Below, one piece after another: positions 8,322-16,637 of a stretch of 38,806 nucleotides of DNA (position 1 is the first letter of the stretch; the number at the start of each line of letters is the position of its first letter). Source of the stretch: an uncultured Negativicutes bacterium (GTDB lineage: Bacteria > Bacillota > Negativicutes > Veillonellales > Megasphaeraceae). Made by a program: the position numbers and the translations under genes. The DNA is taken from NCBI GenBank assembly GCA_900752195.1, contig CAADUJ010000018.1:1-38806 (forward strand). Reading direction: 5' to 3'. The notes below the pieces were generated by a model. That model saw nothing but the letters and a program-made list of their open reading frames with translations, did no database searches and was not told the origin of the DNA.

Positions 8322-9653
8322 ATGTATAAACCTTTAGTAGCAGTTGTCGGTCGGCCGAATGTAGGGAAGTCGACTCTTTTCAACGCAGTAGTAAAAAAAC
8401 GGATATCCATTGTAGAAGATATTCCTGGCGTTACGCGCGATCGTATTTATTTCGATGCTGAATGGCTTGGCAAGGAATTTACCATGATAGATACGGGTGG
8501 TATTGAATTTATCGATGAAGGGAATCATTTCTTTACGAGTATGCGCTATCAGGCAGAGCTTGCCATCCGTGAAGCTGATGTCATTCTCTTCGTCGTCGAC
8601 GGAAAAACAGGAATCCAGCCTCAAGACCAGGATATAGCTGATATCCTGCGCACCAGTGGGAAACCCGTTATCCTCGTCGTCAATAAAATCGACAGCGTAG
8701 AGCAGGAAATGAATATTTACGAGTTTTATAATCTCGGCCTTGGCGATCCTATTGGAATTTCTGCTGTAAATCTCATGAACCTTGGCGATCTGCTCGATGA
8801 AGTGTTGAAGTATATCAACCAGATTCCCGTCGATGAAGACGATGAAGAGGCTATTCATATTGCTCTCGTCGGCCGGCCGAATGTAGGCAAATCGTCGTTG
8901 ACAAATGCGCTTCTCGGTCAGGACCGGGTCATTGTCAGCGACATTCCCGGCACGACGCGCGATTCTATTGATACCCACTGGAAGCATGGCGATACGGAGT
9001 TCATTCTTATCGATACGGCCGGCATGCGTCGCAAGGGGAAAATCGATTTGCCTGTCGAACGGTATAGTGTCGTCCGGGCGTTGCGCTCTGTAGATCGCTC
9101 TGATGTGGCCGTCCTCGTTATCGATGCAGTAGAAGGCGTAACGGAGCAGGATAAGAAAATCGCCGGCTATGTCCATGAAGCCGGAAAAGGCTGCATCATC
9201 GTCGTCAATAAATGGGACCTCGTTGAGAAGGATAGTAAGACGAGTTTAAAATATACCGATGATATTCGTCGGGAACTGGCGTTCATGCAGTACGCGCCGA
9301 TTCTCTATGCGTCGGCATTGACGCACCAACGCATCAACCGTCTGGCAGATCTTGTCAAGTACGTATCGGAACAGCAGCATATGCGTGTTTCCACGAGTGT
9401 CCTTAACGAGCTTGTCGAAGATGCTCAGTTGACAAACCCGGCACCAGCGAAGAGTGGCCGTCCTTTGAAGATTTATTATATGACACAGGCGTCGGTACAG
9501 CCACCGACTTTCGTCTTGTTCGTCAATGACCCGTCTCTCGTTCATTTTTCTTATACGCGGTATCTGGAAAATCGCCTGCGTGAAACCTTTGGCTTTGAAG
9601 GAACGCCAATTCGTCTTGTCTTACGTGGTAAAAAAGGAGATGACCGAGAATGA
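8322..9653 (+). CDS. der: ribosome-associated GTPase Der
   Basis: Der (EngA) is an essential GTPase for maturation of the 50S ribosomal subunit. Two tandem G domains are visible. The first has GRPNVGKST (residues 10-18), DTGG and NKID. The second begins near residue 183 with GRPNVGKSS, then DTAGMR and NKWD. A KH-like domain at the C-terminus (YMTQASVQPPTFVLFVNDP) completes the 443-aa protein. The gene lies in an operon with the DUF512 gene and plsY, whose start overlaps the der stop by four bases. Confidence 0.97.
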   Translation: MYKPLVAVVGRPNVGKSTLFNAVVKKRISIVEDIPGVTRDRIYFDAEWLGKEFTMIDTGGIEFIDEGNHFFTSMRYQAELAIREADVILFVVDGKTGIQPQDQDIADILRTSGKPVILVVNKIDSVEQEMNIYEFYNLGLGDPIGISAVNLMNLGDLLDEVLKYINQIPVDEDDEEAIHIALVGRPNVGKSSLTNALLGQDRVIVSDIPGTTRDSIDTHWKHGDTEFILIDTAGMRRKGKIDLPVERYSVVRALRSVDRSDVAVLVIDAVEGVTEQDKKIAGYVHEAGKGCIIVVNKWDLVEKDSKTSLKYTDDIRRELAFMQYAPILYASALTHQRINRLADLVKYVSEQQHMRVSTSVLNELVEDAQLTNPAPAKSGRPLKIYYMTQASVQPPTFVLFVNDPSLVHFSYTRYLENRLRETFGFEGTPIRLVLRGKKGDDRE

Positions 9654-10267
9654 TGGAAGGATTAGCATATATGTTGCTGGCATATGTAGTAGGGTCCATC
9701 CCAAGTGGCCTTATCATAGGCAAGGTATTTTTCCATACGGATATCCGGAAAGAAGGCAGCCATAACACTGGTGCTACCAATGCGTACCGCCTCCTCGGCA
9801 AAGCTGGGGGCTTAGCCGTTCTTATTTGTGACATGTTGAAGGGATTTTTTGGCGTATACATGGGGCAACTTGCGGGTCCGCTGCTCGTTCCAGGGCAGTT
9901 GGAACTTTCGATGATTGCTGGTGGCCTCTTGGCTATCTTGGGCCATTCATGCTCGATTTTCATGAAATTCAAAGGTGGAAAGGGCGTCGCAACGGGCCTG
10001 GGCGTCATCTTATTCCTCGTCCCTGTGGAAACGGCTATCGTCTTTGCCGTATGGTGCGTCATCGTCGCATTGACGCGGATCGTCTCCCTTGGCTCCATTG
10101 TGGCTGCTATCCTCGTTCCGGTGACGATGTTCCTGTTCCATGAACCGATAGAAGTCATTATTTTTGGTATTCTCGCAGCCGCTTTCGTCGTTATCCGCCA
10201 TAAAGCGAATATTGGACGCCTCTTGCAGGGGAAGGAATTGAAGGTCGAACGAATTCATAAAAAATGA
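9650..10267 (+). CDS. plsY: glycerol-3-phosphate acyltransferase PlsY
   Basis: An integral membrane enzyme that acylates glycerol-3-phosphate from acyl-phosphate. Conserved motifs are GSIPSGLIIGK near residue 15, HNTGATNAYR, and GHSCSIFMKFKGGKGVATG. At least five hydrophobic segments are visible in 205 aa. It overlaps der by four bases. It makes the lysophosphatidate substrate of the PlsC encoded at 4294. Confidence 0.95.
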   Translation: MMEGLAYMLLAYVVGSIPSGLIIGKVFFHTDIRKEGSHNTGATNAYRLLGKAGGLAVLICDMLKGFFGVYMGQLAGPLLVPGQLELSMIAGGLLAILGHSCSIFMKFKGGKGVATGLGVILFLVPVETAIVFAVWCVIVALTRIVSLGSIVAAILVPVTMFLFHEPIEVIIFGILAAAFVVIRHKANIGRLLQGKELKVERIHKK

Positions 10268-10280
10268 CGATGATTTGTAT

Positions 10281-10308
10281 TTGATATGTATAAAAAAACG
10301 TGTATAAT
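10281..10308 (+). promoter_or_regulatory. sigma-A type promoter for rsmD-coaD
   Basis: TTGATA (10281-10286) and TATAAT (10303-10308) are separated by 16 bases. They lie in the 62-base gap between plsY and rsmD, 21 bases before the rsmD start. Confidence 0.7.
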
Positions 10309-10329
10309 TAACTTGTACAGGCAGGTGAA

Positions 10330-10899
10330 ATGATGAGAATCATAGGTGGCAGTGCAAAGGGAAGACCCTTGAAATCTCCGAAAGGGATGTTGACCAGGCC
10401 GACTCTTGACAGCACGCGGGAAAGTCTTTTCAATATCCTTGCAAATTATGGTTTGCGCAATGCAAGGGTTCTTGATATCTTTGCCGGCACTGGAGCATTG
10501 GGCATCGAAGCATTGAGTCGTGGTGCCGTGTATTGTGCGTTTGTCGATCATTATACGCAGCGGTTGATTTGCCAGAATGCCAATGCTTGTGGATTTGAAG
10601 GCTGTTACGATGTGTACCGTATGGAATCTCATCGTGCCCTGGCGAAGTTGGAGGGCCAGAAATTCCACTATATCTTCGCTGATCCGCCGTACAACAAGAA
10701 TCTGGTGAATGATACAATTTTTTTAATTTTTAAGTATAATCTGTTGGCCTCAGACGGAATGATCATGATGGAACATTCTCGGCAGGAGCCTATTGTAGAA
10801 GACCCTTTGTATCGTGTTATCAGAGAAAAAACATATGGAAAAGAAACACGCGTCAGTTTCATCTGTCGCAATGAGGAAGGGGACCCTACATGCGTATAG
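10330..10899 (+). CDS. rsmD: 16S rRNA (guanine966-N2)-methyltransferase
   Basis: An S-adenosylmethionine-dependent methyltransferase acting on 16S rRNA G966. Family motifs are RIIGGSAKGRPL at the start, RPTLDSTRESLFNIL, the SAM-binding VLDIFAGTGALGIEALSRGA and the catalytic DPPY (ADPPYNKN). The 189-aa length is usual. GTG/ATG choices near 10330 differ by one codon (ATG 10330 or 10333). It overlaps coaD by ten bases; rsmD-coaD is a conserved pair. Confidence 0.93.
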   Translation: MMRIIGGSAKGRPLKSPKGMLTRPTLDSTRESLFNILANYGLRNARVLDIFAGTGALGIEALSRGAVYCAFVDHYTQRLICQNANACGFEGCYDVYRMESHRALAKLEGQKFHYIFADPPYNKNLVNDTIFLIFKYNLLASDGMIMMEHSRQEPIVEDPLYRVIREKTYGKETRVSFICRNEEGDPTCV

Positions 10900-11381
10900 G
10901 TATTTGTCCAGGAAGTTTTGATCCCGTCACAAAGGGACACATTGATGTATTTGAACGTGGCAGCAAGCTCGTCGACAAACTTATCGTCGCCGTGTTCAGC
11001 AATCCGACGAAGAAGCCGCTCTTTACTATGGAAGAACGGGAAGATATGTTACGGGAAACGACTCGTCACATATCGAATATCGAAGTGGCTAGTGCCGAAG
11101 GTTTGCTGAATGAATATGCCATCGATCATGGTGCGACGGTCATTATCAGAGGTCTTCGGGCGTTGAGCGATTTTGAATACGAATTTCAGCGTGCTTTGCT
11201 CATGAAAAAAATCGAACCGCGCATTGAAACGATTTTTATCATGGCCAATCCGGCCTATTCGTATGTCAGCTCTACAGGTATCCGTGAACTTGCTTGTTTT
11301 GGTGGTAAGGCCAGCGGTCTCGTACCAGACTATGTGGAAGAACGGCTGAAAGCCAAGTTTCAAGATAAATATACTATATAG
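10890..11381 (+). CDS. coaD: phosphopantetheine adenylyltransferase
   Basis: It catalyses the penultimate step of coenzyme A synthesis, joining AMP to 4'-phosphopantetheine. The nucleotidyltransferase motif is PGSFDPVTKGH (residues 5-15). The second family motif appears as SYVSSTGIRELA, and the IIRGLRALSDFEYEFQ block is present. The 163-aa length is normal. Its start lies within the end of rsmD. Confidence 0.96.
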   Translation: MRIGICPGSFDPVTKGHIDVFERGSKLVDKLIVAVFSNPTKKPLFTMEEREDMLRETTRHISNIEVASAEGLLNEYAIDHGATVIIRGLRALSDFEYEFQRALLMKKIEPRIETIFIMANPAYSYVSSTGIRELACFGGKASGLVPDYVEERLKAKFQDKYTI

Positions 11382-11392
11382 GGGTGGAGAAC

Positions 11393-11860
11393 ATGAACTC
11401 GGATAAGTTATTAGAAGATTTGGAAAGCTTAGTGTTGAATGCATCGAAGATGCCCTTTACGTCGAAAAAAATGATTGAAGAAGAAGAACTTCTTCAGATT
11501 ATCGATGATTTGAAAGCCTCTATGCCGGAAGAATTGGAACAATCGCAAAAAGTATTGGCAGAAAAGGATAAGATCATTGCAGACGCTCAGCGTCATGCCG
11601 ACAGCATGGTAGCGCAGGCAAAGGATTATATTGCAAAGTTGACGGAAGAAAGCGAACTTGTCCGTCAGGCGCAGGAACAGGCAAACCAGATTGTCGTCAG
11701 CGCCACGAAGTCGTCTGATGAATTAAAGAGCAGTTCCATCACGTATGCTGGCGATGTCTTGAAGTATGTGGAAACGACGTTGCAGAAGACATTGGCAAGC
11801 ATCCAGCAGAATCGTGAAAGTCTGCTTCAGTCAAATCGTAAAGATACGACACAACAGTAA
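11393..11860 (+). CDS. coiled-coil protein downstream of coaD
   Basis: A 155-aa, mostly helical, charged protein with no membrane segment. Residues 40-110 form a probable coiled coil rich in Ala, Glu, Gln and Lys, including ADAQRHADSMVAQAKDYI and REAQEQ-like repeats (VRQAQEQANQIV). This resembles DivIVA-type or F-ATPase subunit b-type helices, but no family can be fixed. GGTGGAG before ATG 11393 supports that start over GTG 11384. Similar proteins follow coaD in many Clostridia and Negativicutes, and a role in envelope or division scaffolding is only a guess. Confidence 0.75.
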   Translation: MNSDKLLEDLESLVLNASKMPFTSKKMIEEEELLQIIDDLKASMPEELEQSQKVLAEKDKIIADAQRHADSMVAQAKDYIAKLTEESELVRQAQEQANQIVVSATKSSDELKSSSITYAGDVLKYVETTLQKTLASIQQNRESLLQSNRKDTTQQ

Positions 11861-11904
11861 GGACCTCTACAGGGGACATTAGGATAGTTATATATGATTA
11901 CAGG

Positions 11905-11937
11905 GGCTGTAATGGAATGGTTCATTCTGTTACAGCC
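11905..11937 (+). repeat. intergenic inverted repeat before the trmH-family gene
   Basis: GGCTGTAA (11905-11912) pairs with TTACAGCC (11930-11937), and an inner GAATG/CATTC can extend the stem. Only a short T-rich stretch (TATTTA) follows. It is either a weak terminator of the rsmD operon or a leader hairpin of the next transcript. Confidence 0.5.
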
Positions 11938-11968
11938 TATTTACTACCGACGATAGGATACGATAAGG

Positions 11969-12781
11969 ATGAATACGATTACATCGCGGGATAACCGTTG
12001 GATAAAAGTAGCCTGCTCCTTGAAGCAGCGAAAAGGACGCATGACAGAACATCGATTCTTTATAGAAGGCTTCCGCATCATTACCGATGCTGTTTCTGTA
12101 GGTGTTCATGATGGCATCTGCTTTGTTACATCGAAGGCGATGGCCCAACCGGGATTTCCTGCACTCCAGGAACAGGGACAACGTCAGGGATGGCAGTTTT
12201 TTTCTGTCACCGACAGTGTGTATGATAAATTAAAAGATACGAAAAACCCTCAGGGACTGGCGGCAATGGTACCGTTCTTTTCCCATACGATGGAGGATGT
12301 GCGGACGCTGCCTAAAGAAAAAATCATCATCTATCTCGAAGACGTCCAGGACCCGGGAAATTTAGGGACGATTTTGCGTACTGCTGCAGCGATGTCGGCA
12401 GGAGCCATACTGATCAGTCCCGACAGCGTCGATGTCTATAACGATAAGACTATTCGCAGTGCCATGGGGGCCCTCTTTAAGATTCCCGTCGTTCAGGGCG
12501 TGACCCAGGAAGAGCTTCTGGCATATTGTCACGAATCGCAGCGTATCCTCATTGGAACCACACCGCATACGTCGCTTACGTACGATAAGGCGCCGTATGA
12601 TACGCCCTTTGTCGTCGCTTTTGGCAATGAAGGACGAGGGCTTTCGGAATCGCTCTTACAGGTATGCCAGGAAAGAATACGCATTCCGATGCGACGTGAT
12701 ACGGAATCGCTGAATTTATCTTTGTCAGCAGGCATCATTCTCTATAAGGCATGGGAAATGAAAGGCTTTCAGGAGGACTAA
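11969..12781 (+). CDS. TrmH/SpoU-family RNA 2'-O-methyltransferase
   Basis: A SPOUT-class methyltransferase that adds a methyl to a ribose 2'-OH of rRNA or tRNA; the target base cannot be read from the sequence. Residues 1-95 form the SpoU substrate-binding domain (RKGRMTEHRFFIEGFR). The catalytic domain has motif 1 DVQDPGNLGTILRTAAA, motif 2 VAFGNEGRGLSE and motif 3 IPMRRDTESLNLSLSAGIILY. The length is 270 aa. AGGA lies ten bases before ATG 11969. It heads the larB-to-nudC gene string. Confidence 0.92.
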   Translation: MNTITSRDNRWIKVACSLKQRKGRMTEHRFFIEGFRIITDAVSVGVHDGICFVTSKAMAQPGFPALQEQGQRQGWQFFSVTDSVYDKLKDTKNPQGLAAMVPFFSHTMEDVRTLPKEKIIIYLEDVQDPGNLGTILRTAAAMSAGAILISPDSVDVYNDKTIRSAMGALFKIPVVQGVTQEELLAYCHESQRILIGTTPHTSLTYDKAPYDTPFVVAFGNEGRGLSESLLQVCQERIRIPMRRDTESLNLSLSAGIILYKAWEMKGFQED

Positions 12782-12782
12782 T

Positions 12783-13451
12783 ATGGATAGGAAAGAAGAC
12801 ATGAATTTTGCTCACATCGATTGGGAACGCAATGATCGGTGCGGGTTTCCTGAAGTCGTATACTGTGCAGGCAAGACCGTCGACCAAAGCGTGGCCATTC
12901 TGACACAGCTTATGGAACGGTATGACAATGTCATTGGTACGAGGGCAGATAAAGCCGTGTATGAGGAATTGAAGACACACATTCCGGCGGTCCAGTATGA
13001 CGAGCTGAGCCGCCTTGTCTATCAGCGTAAGGATAAGACTATCGTAAACGGCGACCGTGTCATTGCCGTCGTCACAGCGGGGACGAGTGATATACCGGTC
13101 GCTGAAGAAGCAGCCCTTACGGCAGAAATCATGGGCAATAAGGTGCAGCGCATTTACGATGTCGGAGTTGCTGGAATCCATCGTCTTCTGCGCCGTGAAG
13201 ACGAGTTGCGCCGGGCTAACGTGCTCATTGTCATTGCCGGGATGGAAGGCGCTCTGGCAAGTGTCGTCGGAGGTCTCGTAGATAAACCGGTCATCGCTGT
13301 GCCGACGAGCATCGGTTACGGTGCAAATTTTCACGGTATATCGGCCCTACTGGCCATGTTGAATAGCTGTGCCGCCGGCGTGTCTGTCGTCAACATCGAC
13401 AACGGTTTCGGAGCCGGACGCTTGGCAGATATGATGAATAGGATGCGATGA
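12783..13451 (+). CDS. larB: LarB, nickel-pincer cofactor carboxylase/hydrolase
   Basis: LarB carboxylates nicotinic acid adenine dinucleotide at C5 and releases AMP, the first step toward the nickel-pincer nucleotide cofactor of lactate racemase. The C-terminal PurE-like fold shows VVTAGTSDIPVAEEAALTA, VGVAGIHRLL, VIAGMEGALASVVGGLVDKP and VPTSIGYGANFHGISALL. The length of 222 aa is somewhat shorter than typical LarB (about 245). AGGAGG precedes ATG 12783. It is followed one base later by a larC2 gene. A lactate racemase role fits a lactate-fermenting Megasphaera-like host. Confidence 0.93.
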   Translation: MDRKEDMNFAHIDWERNDRCGFPEVVYCAGKTVDQSVAILTQLMERYDNVIGTRADKAVYEELKTHIPAVQYDELSRLVYQRKDKTIVNGDRVIAVVTAGTSDIPVAEEAALTAEIMGNKVQRIYDVGVAGIHRLLRREDELRRANVLIVIAGMEGALASVVGGLVDKPVIAVPTSIGYGANFHGISALLAMLNSCAAGVSVVNIDNGFGAGRLADMMNRMR

Positions 13452-13452
13452 T

Positions 13453-13920
13453 ATGGAAGAGCTCTATCAAGTGGAAGCCAATATAGACGACATGAACCCG
13501 CAGGTATTGGAATACGCGTTTACGCGCCTGTTGGATCTTGGCGTCCGTGACGTCTGGGCCATTCCCATGATGATGAAAAAGAACCGTTTGGCAACGATGG
13601 TCTGTGTCCTCTGTGCCAAAGCGGACCTGGAGTCCGTCAGTTCCGTCTTATTTGAAGAAACGACGACTGTCGGCATCCGCTATTTTCCGGTACAGCGGAT
13701 TATTTGTGATCGGACCATAGAAATCGTTCATGTTGACGGAGAAGATATACATTGTAAAATCTCCAGTCATGGAGGTACGATAACGAATATTTCAGCAGAA
13801 TATGATGATTGTCGCCGTGCTGCTATGAAACGAGGCATTCCAGTCAAGGAATGGCAGCGTCGCGCGAAGGAAGAGGCTTATCGAATTTATGAATCCCATA
13901 TTGAAACGACGCATCGCTGA
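13453..13920 (+). CDS. LarC C-terminal domain (LarC2) as a separate protein
   Basis: LarC is the CTP-dependent nickel insertase that finishes the nickel-pincer cofactor. This 155-aa protein matches only its C-terminal half. It starts with VEANIDDMNPQVLEYAFTRL and continues with MMMKKNRLATMVCVLCA, LFEETTTVGIRYFPVQR and AEYDDCRRAAMKRGIP, the LarC2 blocks that bind CTP. The N-terminal LarC1 domain is absent, and larB ends one base upstream, leaving no room for it. In Lactobacillus plantarum, LarC1 and LarC2 are joined by a ribosomal frameshift; here the half stands alone. The 3' end overlaps rnhC by 32 bases. Confidence 0.88.
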   Translation: MEELYQVEANIDDMNPQVLEYAFTRLLDLGVRDVWAIPMMMKKNRLATMVCVLCAKADLESVSSVLFEETTTVGIRYFPVQRIICDRTIEIVHVDGEDIHCKISSHGGTITNISAEYDDCRRAAMKRGIPVKEWQRRAKEEAYRIYESHIETTHR

Positions 13921-14839
13921 TGTGAAGGCATGCCTGGCCCACGCAGGGATTGTGGTAGTAGAAGAAAAAGAAATCAACTATGGCTGTAAGCTGACTTGCA
14001 CGAAAGGCGCTGATAAGGCCAGTGTCAATGTGTACTATGGAAAGAAAGGGTTTTCCACTGTCATTCAAGGGAAAACGTCGGCCTTAAAAGAGACACTGCA
14101 AGATAGTATGAGCAAAATGCATCAAATACGCGGAAAAAGCGCTTCTCATACACATGTAGATACACCTGTGGGAAGTCCTATTAGGCCGTCGGGAATTTCT
14201 TCCTGGATCGGGTGTGATGAATCGGGAAAAGGAGACGTCTTCGGCCCGTTATGTGCGGCAGCCTGCCTTATTACACCGGATGAAGAAACATACTTCCAAA
14301 CACTTGGCGTTTGCGACAGCAAGGCCCTGACAGATGGAACTATCCTCAATCTGGACGAGACCGTCCGCAAGACCCTTGGCGATCGGTGTGTATGGAAGGT
14401 GCTTATGCCTTCTGTATATAATGAACGGTATAAGGCGTGCAAAAAAAGTCATGAGAATTTGAATCACCTTTTAGGACGTGTCCACAGTGAAAATATACTT
14501 TGTCTATTGTCAAAATACAATTGTCCCTGTATAATAGTGGATAAGTTCGGTAAAGATGAATATGTCCTGCGTCCGCTTCAAAAGGTGGCGCAGGATCATC
14601 GAATCATCCAGGTGCCACGGGGCGAGCGGGATACGGCTGTGGCCGCGGCATCTATCGTGGCCCGTGCTGCTTTTGTAAGAGCCATGAAGTCCTTATGCGA
14701 GCACTATGGCATGGTATTTCCCAAAGGTGCTTATGCAGGTATTTCCGGGGCCCTTCATGAATTTCGTCGTCGCTATGGTGATGACGAATTGCACTGTGTC
14801 GGTAAATTAAATTTCAAGACCTTTGATTTCTTGAGGTGA
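13889..14839 (+). CDS. rnhC: ribonuclease HIII
   Basis: It cleaves the RNA strand of RNA-DNA hybrids. The N-terminal 85 residues are the TBP-like substrate-binding domain typical of RNase HIII. The catalytic domain starts with GCDESGKGD (residues 108-116), which holds the Asp-Glu pair; further motifs are CDSKALTDG and GERDTAVAAASIVARAAF. The 316-aa length is standard. The start lies within larC2, with AGAGG about twelve bases before it. Confidence 0.94.
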   Translation: MNPILKRRIADVKACLAHAGIVVVEEKEINYGCKLTCTKGADKASVNVYYGKKGFSTVIQGKTSALKETLQDSMSKMHQIRGKSASHTHVDTPVGSPIRPSGISSWIGCDESGKGDVFGPLCAAACLITPDEETYFQTLGVCDSKALTDGTILNLDETVRKTLGDRCVWKVLMPSVYNERYKACKKSHENLNHLLGRVHSENILCLLSKYNCPCIIVDKFGKDEYVLRPLQKVAQDHRIIQVPRGERDTAVAAASIVARAAFVRAMKSLCEHYGMVFPKGAYAGISGALHEFRRRYGDDELHCVGKLNFKTFDFLR

Positions 14840-14844
14840 CTGGT

Positions 14845-15693
14845 ATGAATCGATTGATTATCAATGCGGATGATTTTGGTATCCATAGTGATGTAAATAA
14901 GGCCATTGCGTCGGCCTACGACAATGGCATCCTGACGAGTACGTCCCTGCTAGCCAATGGACCGGCTTTTGAGGAAGCCCTTTCCATTGCAAGGGAGCGA
15001 CCTAAGTTGGGACTTTCCATCCATTTGTGTCTCGTCGGGAGCTTGCCGCCGGTCAGCCCGGTAGAATCAGTGCCGACCCTCGTCGATGAGAGAGGCCTTT
15101 TTCCAGAAAGTTATGTAGAGTTCATGAAACGCCTCTATAGCGGCCATATCCGCATGGAAGAAGTCTATACAGAATTGAATCGGCAAATGGCAAAAATCAT
15201 GGAACTGGGATTACCTGTTACCCATATAGACAGTCACCAGCACCTTCACGTGTTGCCGCCGGTATGGCAGATGGTAAAATCCCTCATGAAACAATATGGT
15301 ATCCACCGGTTGCGGATACCGGCTGAATCGTATGGTTTCAAAGTCCTGCTGGCCAATCCCGTTCGCATGATGGGGCGTAATGGCCTGACGTTGCTGGCGA
15401 AAAAGGCACGGCGCGAAGCGCGTCATCTCGGCTTTACGACAACCGATTATTTCTGGGGCATGGTGGATGGCGGCAACATGAATGAACGGAATCTGGCCTA
15501 TATTGTCGGTCAACTGCCTTTCGGCGTCCATGAAATCATGGTCCATCCTGGCTTACACACCGCGCTGCTGAGCCAGACCTTTACGTGGGGCTATCATTGG
15601 CAAGACGAATGGCATGCCCTCGTATCGCCGGCCATGCGGGAACGAATCAGGAAACACAATATCGAACTTATTTCATATGGAGATTTACCATAA
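14845..15693 (+). CDS. ChbG/HpnK (YdjC) family carbohydrate deacetylase
   Basis: A metal-dependent deacetylase of the ChbG/HpnK family, 282 aa. The N-terminal NADDFG motif (residues 6-11) supplies metal-binding Asp, HIDSHQHLHVLPPV supplies the His ligands, and VHPGL lies near the end. Known members deacetylate diacetylchitobiose or a hopanoid glucosamine. The substrate here is unknown, and the adjacent galE-like gene may hint at sugar or envelope metabolism. GAGG sits eight bases before ATG 14845, which is preferred over GTG 14836, a codon inside the end of rnhC. Confidence 0.88.
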   Translation: MNRLIINADDFGIHSDVNKAIASAYDNGILTSTSLLANGPAFEEALSIARERPKLGLSIHLCLVGSLPPVSPVESVPTLVDERGLFPESYVEFMKRLYSGHIRMEEVYTELNRQMAKIMELGLPVTHIDSHQHLHVLPPVWQMVKSLMKQYGIHRLRIPAESYGFKVLLANPVRMMGRNGLTLLAKKARREARHLGFTTTDYFWGMVDGGNMNERNLAYIVGQLPFGVHEIMVHPGLHTALLSQTFTWGYHWQDEWHALVSPAMRERIRKHNIELISYGDLP

Positions 15694-15711
15694 TCGTGTA
15701 GGAGTGATTCT

Positions 15712-16635
15712 GTGAATATTTTAGTAACCGGTGGCGCTGGCTTCATTGGATCCCATCTGACGGATCTGCTTTTAGAAGACGGTCACACCGTAATCGTAGC
15801 CGATAATTTAAGCACTGGCGTCCGGGAACATGTCCATGGCGATGCAGAATTCGTGGAAATGGATATATGCGATGAAGACAAGGTGACCCAGCTTTTTGAC
15901 AGCCATGCCATCGATGCCGTGTTCCATGAAGCGGCCCAGACCATGGTGCCCTATTCCATGGAACATCCCCGGGAAGATGCAAAGGAAAATATTATGGGCC
16001 TCCTGAACGTGTTGGAAAATTGCCGTCGTCACGATGTCCAGAAAGTCGTATTTTCTTCGTCTGCTGCCGTCTATGGTGACAACGAAGCCGTTCCTATAGC
16101 CGAAACAGCTCCGGTTCTTCCGACGTCGTTCTATGGCCTTACCAAAGCTACGGCAGAGCAGTATCTGAAGCTGTACCATGAAGCGTATAGCCTTCCTTAT
16201 GTCGTCTTGCGCTATTCCAATGTGTATGGCCAGCGTCAGGGGACAAAAGGAGAAGGCGGCGTGGTGTGCTTGTTTGCCAAGCATCTCGCCAAGGGGCAGC
16301 CCCTTACCATTTATGGCGATGGTGAACAATCACGGGATTTCGTATTCGTAAAGGATGTAGCCCGGGCAAACATAGCGGCTTTAGGACAAGACGTCACGCC
16401 TGGCGTTTATAACATCAGCACGAAAATAGAAACAACTGTCAATGCGTTGAAGGAAATTTTCATCTATTTTGCCAATTTCAGACCTGATGTGACCTATAAA
16501 GAAGCGCGTCCCGGTGATATTTATCGTTCTGCGTTAGATAACACGAAGGCTCGGGAACTCTTACACTGGGCACCGAAAACGAAGCTTCTTCCAGGCCTGA
16601 TGGAAACCTTCGATTACTTCCTGAGGGAGGGGTAA
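15712..16635 (+). CDS. UDP-glucose 4-epimerase-like SDR protein
   Basis: An extended short-chain dehydrogenase/reductase of 307 aa, most like UDP-glucose/UDP-GalNAc 4-epimerase. The NAD-binding motif is TGGAGFIGSHL (residues 5-15), with VADNLSTG giving the ribose-binding Asp. The catalytic Ser and YxxxK triad appear as FSSSAAVYG and YGLTKATAEQY, and VLRYSNVYGQRQ follows. Translation starts at GTG 15712 behind TAGGAG. It is shorter than E. coli GalE (338 aa), like the compact archaeal-type epimerases. Specificity for UDP-glucose is not proven. Confidence 0.88.
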   Translation: MNILVTGGAGFIGSHLTDLLLEDGHTVIVADNLSTGVREHVHGDAEFVEMDICDEDKVTQLFDSHAIDAVFHEAAQTMVPYSMEHPREDAKENIMGLLNVLENCRRHDVQKVVFSSSAAVYGDNEAVPIAETAPVLPTSFYGLTKATAEQYLKLYHEAYSLPYVVLRYSNVYGQRQGTKGEGGVVCLFAKHLAKGQPLTIYGDGEQSRDFVFVKDVARANIAALGQDVTPGVYNISTKIETTVNALKEIFIYFANFRPDVTYKEARPGDIYRSALDNTKARELLHWAPKTKLLPGLMETFDYFLREG

Positions 16636-16637
16636 CC

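Noticed and set aside
8334..9176. Long minus-strand open frame over der
   Set aside because: Shadow frame of der; no motifs or start signals.
13440..13460. LarC1 remnant or frameshift-linked larC1 upstream of larC2
   Set aside because: larB runs intact to one base before the larC2 start in the same region, so there is no room for larC1.
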